The position numbers were made by a program, and so were the translations under genes. From the NCBI RefSeq assembly GCF_034720595.1, contig NZ_JAYESJ010000001.1, positions 3,374,001-3,438,000 of the forward strand: a stretch of 64,000 bases of DNA, written 5' to 3'. The notes below the pieces were generated by a model. The model did no database searches, was not told where the DNA came from, and saw nothing but the letters and a program-made list of their open reading frames with translations. Positions within the stretch are counted from its first letter, which is position 1. Each line of letters starts with the position of its first letter. This document shows positions 60,744-64,000 of the stretch, piece after piece. Source of the DNA: Rhizobium sp. CC-YZS058 (GTDB taxonomy: Bacteria; Pseudomonadota; Alphaproteobacteria; Rhizobiales; Rhizobiaceae).

Positions 60744-61586
60744 ATGAACGACGTCCTCAGCGCCTCCGGGGGCGTCAAGCAGGTCATATGCATCAACTGG
60801 GGCACGAAATACGGCGCCAAGTTCATAAATCGGCTCTATGGCATGGTGGCGCGCAACATCACGCCGCCCTTCACCTTCACCTGCTTCACCGACACGCGGG
60901 ACGGGCTGAACCCGAACATCCTGTGCGAAGATCTCCCGCCCCTGGCCGTCAGCGCCATGCCGGTCAACACGCCGGGCATCTGGAACAAGGCGCGCCTCTG
61001 GGGCCCGAAACTCGGTAGCCTGAAGGGGCCGGTTCTGTTTCTCGACCTCGACCTCGTCATCGTGCGCTCGCTCGACGCCTTCTTTGAGGTCGGATCGGCC
61101 GAGGATGTGGTGATGACGCGCAACCAGACGACGCCGTTCGAAAAGCTCGGTCAGACCTCGCTCTACCGCTTCCCGGTCGGCAAGCTCTTGCCGCTGCAGG
61201 AGGCCTTCTGCGCCAATCCGCAAGGCATCGCCGACCAGTACCGGTTCGAGCAGCGCTTCGTGACCAAGAATGCGCCGGGCGGCCCGCGCTTTTATCCGCG
61301 CCGCTGGGTCCTGCATTTCCGCCAGGACTGCCGCCAGCCGCTGCCGCTCAACTATCTCTTCGCCCCGAAACTGCCGAAAGACGCCCGCGTCGTCATCTTC
61401 CCCCGCACGCTGCGCCCGGAAAATGCGATTCTCGGCAAATTCTACAACAACGGCGCAACCACGATCCGCGACCATCTGGCCCGCACCTTCGACAAGACCC
61501 GCCGCAAATCCAGCGACACCCCCTTCTCCCACCTGCGCCACTACATCAAGCCGACGAAATGGGTGGAAGACAACTGGCGGGAGTGA
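60744..61586 (+). CDS. Putative glycosyltransferase
   Basis: Protein of 280 residues; ATG 60744 (MNDVLSASGGVKQVICINWG) is preferred because GGGGA lies 6 bases upstream. The GT-A-like features are the N-terminal CINWGTKYGAKFINRLYGM, and FLDLDLVIVRSLD, a DxD metal/nucleotide-sugar motif. WNKARLWGPK and the later HFRQDCRQPLP resemble uncharacterised rhizobial glycosyltransferase-like proteins. The C-terminal part is basic (DKTRRKSSDTPFSHLRHYIK). No signal or membrane segment is seen. Acceptor and donor are unknown. Confidence 0.7.
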   Translation: MNDVLSASGGVKQVICINWGTKYGAKFINRLYGMVARNITPPFTFTCFTDTRDGLNPNILCEDLPPLAVSAMPVNTPGIWNKARLWGPKLGSLKGPVLFLDLDLVIVRSLDAFFEVGSAEDVVMTRNQTTPFEKLGQTSLYRFPVGKLLPLQEAFCANPQGIADQYRFEQRFVTKNAPGGPRFYPRRWVLHFRQDCRQPLPLNYLFAPKLPKDARVVIFPRTLRPENAILGKFYNNGATTIRDHLARTFDKTRRKSSDTPFSHLRHYIKPTKWVEDNWRE

Positions 61587-61588
61587 GC

Positions 61589-61607
61589 GCCCGGGCGAAG
61601 GCCGGGC
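61589..61607 (+). terminator. Weak hairpin after the glycosyltransferase gene
   Basis: GCCCGG / CCGGGC with a 7-base loop starts 3 bases past the stop codon and is followed by TTGG only. It is a possible terminator. Confidence 0.3.
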
Positions 61608-61718
61608 TTGGCGGTCTGGGATTTGTAGGAAAAGAGGACAACCGAGCTGGGCTCAATCAAGCCTGAAAACGATCCGGCTTCGCCGTCCGTTCGGCATCAT
61701 CACTGCTTGGAGGAGAAA

Positions 61719-61795
61719 TGGCGCACCCGAAGAGATTCGAACTCCTGACCCCCAGATTCGTAGTCTGGTGCTCTATCCAGCTGAGCTACGGGTGC
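61719..61795 (-). tRNA. tRNA-Arg (anticodon ACG)
   Basis: A 77-base tRNA read on the minus strand: acceptor GCACCCG / CGGGTGC, D-arm with AGCTGGATAGA, anticodon stem CCAGA / TCTGG with loop CTACGAA (anticodon ACG, complement of 61759-61761), T-loop TTCGAAT and an encoded CCA end. The A34 is presumably deaminated to inosine, to read CGU, CGC and CGA. Confidence 0.97.
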
Positions 61796-61970
61796 GTGTT
61801 GCAGCGGCGTTTGCTGCGTTGGGCGGTTCTCTAAAGGGTGGTTGGGGGGAATGCAAGCCTCTTTCGGCGGCTTGGCCAAAAAAACCGGGAGGGGGCATGG
61901 GCGATACAGGCAGCGGAGGGCGCAAAGCCCGATCCGGCAAGGGTTTCGGGCTCGCGCATTTTTGTGCGGC

Positions 61971-63452
61971 TTAGGGATGCTGCAGCGAGCGGAAGGCGTC
62001 CAGCGGAACGGGGCGGTCGGGAAGTTCGATGCGGAAGAGCGTGCCGGGCGTCGGCTTTTCCACGAGCGCGATCGTGCCGCCATGGGCGAGCACCAGTTCG
62101 CGCGCAATGGCCAGGCCGAGACCGGTGCCGCCGGACCGTGCGGAGCCGCGAAAGGCCGCGAAAAGGTTTTCCCGCGCCTTGGCGGGCATGCCGGGACCAT
62201 TGTCGTCGATGGTGATCGAGACGACGCTGCCGGTGCGCAGGGCCGTGACGGTCAGCACCTTGCCCGCCTCAGGCTCCCCGGCCTCCAGCGTCAGCGCCTG
62301 GACCGCGTTGCGGCAGAGATTGTGCACCACGCGGAAGAGCTGCTCGCTGTCGGCATCGATGGCCAGCTCCTCGGGAACGGCGACGCGAACTTCGATTCCC
62401 GCCTTCGGATCGACCGCCAGAACCTCCAGCACGTCGGCCACCAGCGGCTTGAGCGGCAGGAAGCGGCGGCGCGGCTCGGCTTCCGTGGTGCGGCCATAGG
62501 AGAGCACCTCGCGCGTATAGCCTACCGCCCGGTCGATGGTGCGCAACAGCGTCGGGGCGAAGCGCTTGACCACCGGGTCGTCCACATCGGCCAGCCGGTC
62601 GGAGATCAGCTGGGCGGAGGAGAGGATGTTGCGCATGTCGTGATTGATCTTGGACACGGCAAGCCCGAGATCGGCGAGGTTCTTCTGCTGCTTCAGCGTT
62701 CGCTGCAACTGACGCTGCATATCCGCCAGATGCCGGCCGGCCACCGAGAGTTCGTCGTCGCCCGACTGCGGGATCATCACCCGCGTGGGATCGGCGGGGT
62801 CGGCGGCGAAGGCGCGCATATTGGCGGTCATGCGCCGGATCGGCAGGATCATCACCCGGTTGATGACGAGAAAGATGAGGCCCGCGGTAAACAGCGAAAT
62901 GCCGATCGAGACGATGAAGACATTGCGGGCATAGGTCAGCATCGCCTTGCGCAAGCTGCGGTCTTCCATCACGAGCTCGATGATCGTGTCGCTCTCGCCG
63001 ATCGGCCCGTAGAAGCGGATGGTCCGATTGCCGCCGAAGAGGAGCGTGTCGAAGGCATCGCGGATCTCGGCAAGCGGCGAGACGGCGGCAATGTCATATT
63101 GCGCATCCACCTCCGGCGGAACGTCGATGGCGGCGATCAGCCGGGCTTCCTCGGCGCGGCGCAGCGCGATCGCCTTGGTGCCGGTGGCGATCAGCGTATC
63201 CTCGCGCACCGGGCCGGAGAGCTGCATGTTCTGCAGGCCATCCACCACCACCGCAGCGGCCGCGGCGGTGTTCAGCCGGTCCTGCATCCAGCGTACCCGC
63301 ATCATCGCGACGGAGGGAACGAAGATCAGGACTTCGGCGATCATGACGAAGAGAACGGTGAGAAGCAGAAGACGGCCGGACAGGCTTGCGAAAAAGCCGG
63401 TGCGCGGCTCGGCCTCGCCCAGAACAGTCTCTTCGCCCGCTTCGATCGTCAT
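61971..63452 (-). CDS. Sensor histidine kinase (HAMP-HisKA-HATPase)
   Basis: Membrane sensor kinase of 493 residues from MTIEAGEETVLGE (AAGG upstream). TM1 is about 28-50 (LLLLTVLFVMIAEVLIFVPSV). A periplasmic domain of about 125 residues follows, and TM2 is about 177-200 (NVFIVSIGISLFTAGLIFLVI). A HAMP segment (about 200-255) precedes the dimerisation helix with the phospho-His in SKINHDMRNILSSAQL. The ATPase motifs are NLCRNAVQAL, DDNGPGMP and GGTGLGLAIARELV. No response-regulator gene adjoins it. The ligand is unknown. Confidence 0.92.
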   Translation of the reverse strand: MTIEAGEETVLGEAEPRTGFFASLSGRLLLLTVLFVMIAEVLIFVPSVAMMRVRWMQDRLNTAAAAAVVVDGLQNMQLSGPVREDTLIATGTKAIALRRAEEARLIAAIDVPPEVDAQYDIAAVSPLAEIRDAFDTLLFGGNRTIRFYGPIGESDTIIELVMEDRSLRKAMLTYARNVFIVSIGISLFTAGLIFLVINRVMILPIRRMTANMRAFAADPADPTRVMIPQSGDDELSVAGRHLADMQRQLQRTLKQQKNLADLGLAVSKINHDMRNILSSAQLISDRLADVDDPVVKRFAPTLLRTIDRAVGYTREVLSYGRTTEAEPRRRFLPLKPLVADVLEVLAVDPKAGIEVRVAVPEELAIDADSEQLFRVVHNLCRNAVQALTLEAGEPEAGKVLTVTALRTGSVVSITIDDNGPGMPAKARENLFAAFRGSARSGGTGLGLAIARELVLAHGGTIALVEKPTPGTLFRIELPDRPVPLDAFRSLQHP

Positions 63453-63641
63453 TCCCGCCTTGCCTTCGCGGCGACGCACCGCGCAACACCGGCCCTTATC
63501 ATAGGACAGGCGAACGGAATGTCCAAGGCGAGCACGGCCTCGACCCCGCCGGCAAGGCGCGGGAGCGAGGCATTCGCGATGATCGCGCATAGAGATCTGC
63601 CGGCGGGAGTAGATTTGAACTCCCGCCCGGCAGGCTCTGCC

Positions 63642-64000
63642 TTAGAACTCTTCCCAATTGTCGGCCGAGGCGGCCGCGGCCGGCGCGGCGAAGGCGCGCG
63701 CGACATTGCCGACCATGGCGCGCGCGGGGGAAGCGACCGGACGCGCGGTGGCGACGGATGCGGGTGCCGGACGACGACCGGGCGCAGGCCGCGCGGCGGG
63801 CTGTGCCGCCCTTAAGACAGGGGCCATGGCCGGAGCGGATGCCCGCGGTGCGCCGCCGGCGGCCGCGACCGCGCCGAGATTGAACCGGCCGATCATCCGG
63901 GCGAGATTGTCCGCTTCGGAGGAGAGCTTGTGGGTGGCGGCATTGGCCTCTTCCACCATGGCGGCGTTCTGCTGGGTCACCTGGTCCATCTGGTTGACGG
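63642..64000 (-). CDS. Methyl-accepting chemotaxis protein, C-terminal part
   Basis: The window ends within this minus-strand gene; about 119 codons are visible. The first ones belong to the end of the MCP signalling domain (MDQVTQQNAAMVEEANAATH and SSEADNLARMIGRFNLG). A Pro/Ala/Arg-rich flexible linker of about 70 residues follows, ending in DNWEEF, which resembles the NWETF-type pentapeptide that tethers CheR and CheB. This receptor should therefore support high-efficiency methylation, unlike the other two chemoreceptors in the window. Confidence 0.9.
   Translation of the reverse strand, partial: VNQMDQVTQQNAAMVEEANAATHKLSSEADNLARMIGRFNLGAVAAAGGAPRASAPAMAPVLRAAQPAARPAPGRRPAPASVATARPVASPARAMVGNVARAFAAPAAAASADNWEEF

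Noticed and set aside
61842..63815. Plus-strand frame of 657 codons antisense to the sensor kinase
   Set aside because: Kinase motifs are on the minus strand; the other frame runs through tRNA-side noncoding DNA and into the next gene.
1..64000. CRISPR arrays, insertion sequences, prophage or secondary-metabolite clusters
   Set aside because: No regularly spaced repeats, transposase, phage structural or biosynthetic multi-domain genes were seen in the window.

Overview
The window is a stretch of GC-rich alphaproteobacterial chromosome, almost certainly from the order Hyphomicrobiales, family Rhizobiaceae (Rhizobium, Agrobacterium, Sinorhizobium and relatives). The evidence is the cell-cycle regulator GcrA with GANTC sites at its promoter, a complete phoR-pstSCAB-phoU-phoB cluster beside a PPK2 polyphosphate kinase, an frcBCAK fructose importer with FrcR, pgi and frk close together, an HWE-type histidine kinase, and sites matching the alphaproteobacterial general-stress sigma factor EcfG. 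Coding density is high, and no insertion sequence, prophage, CRISPR array or rRNA operon was seen. Gene order resembles what I remember of the Sinorhizobium meliloti chromosome; this is recollection, not a search.

Layout. 1-6.6 kb: 3' end of metZ, apaG, an orphan MazF/PemK-like toxin gene, hslO (Hsp33), the arginine genes argF-argD, and gcrA. 6.7-15.6 kb: the phosphate regulon on the minus strand, with a Pho box upstream of pstS and ppk2 divergent from phoR. 15.6-24 kb: a membrane chemoreceptor, a large single-pass protein of unknown function, a nitronate monooxygenase, tRNA-Thr(CGT), a TadG-like protein and a soluble PAS-PAS chemoreceptor. 24-37 kb: small orphan proteins, a CX5R phosphatase, an ABC-F ATPase, a DMT transporter, an HWE kinase divergent from a Crp/Fnr regulator, glutamine-dependent NAD synthetase, an AI-2E-type transporter and an MFS transporter. 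37-50 kb: fadD, pgi, a parDE toxin-antitoxin pair, frk, pyrE, pyrC, then frcK-frcA-frcC-frcB divergent from frcR and a RbsD/FucU mutarotase. 50-64 kb: doxX divergent from a second Crp/Fnr regulator, a small secreted protein, a proline-racemase-superfamily enzyme, a phosphoesterase, bifunctional putA, several small conserved proteins, tRNA-Arg(ACG), a sensor kinase and the 3' end of another chemoreceptor.

How the genes work together. The Pho block senses and imports phosphate, and PPK2 exchanges polyphosphate with nucleotides. The 38-50 kb block imports fructose (FrcBCA), phosphorylates it (Frk, possibly FrcK), and passes it through Pgi; FrcR and the mutarotase complete this module. The proline-racemase-family enzyme and PutA suggest proline or hydroxyproline catabolism.

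The most interesting signals are regulatory. They are six GANTC sites in 146 bp before gcrA, two exact EcfG-type promoters and one near match in front of small uncharacterised proteins, a paired TGACG repeat upstream of fadD, and dyads in the frcB/frcR and doxX/crp intergenic regions. Accessory signs are limited to a parDE pair with an antitoxin-like fragment between pgi and frk, and the orphan mazF-like gene. I see no clearly novel multi-gene system.
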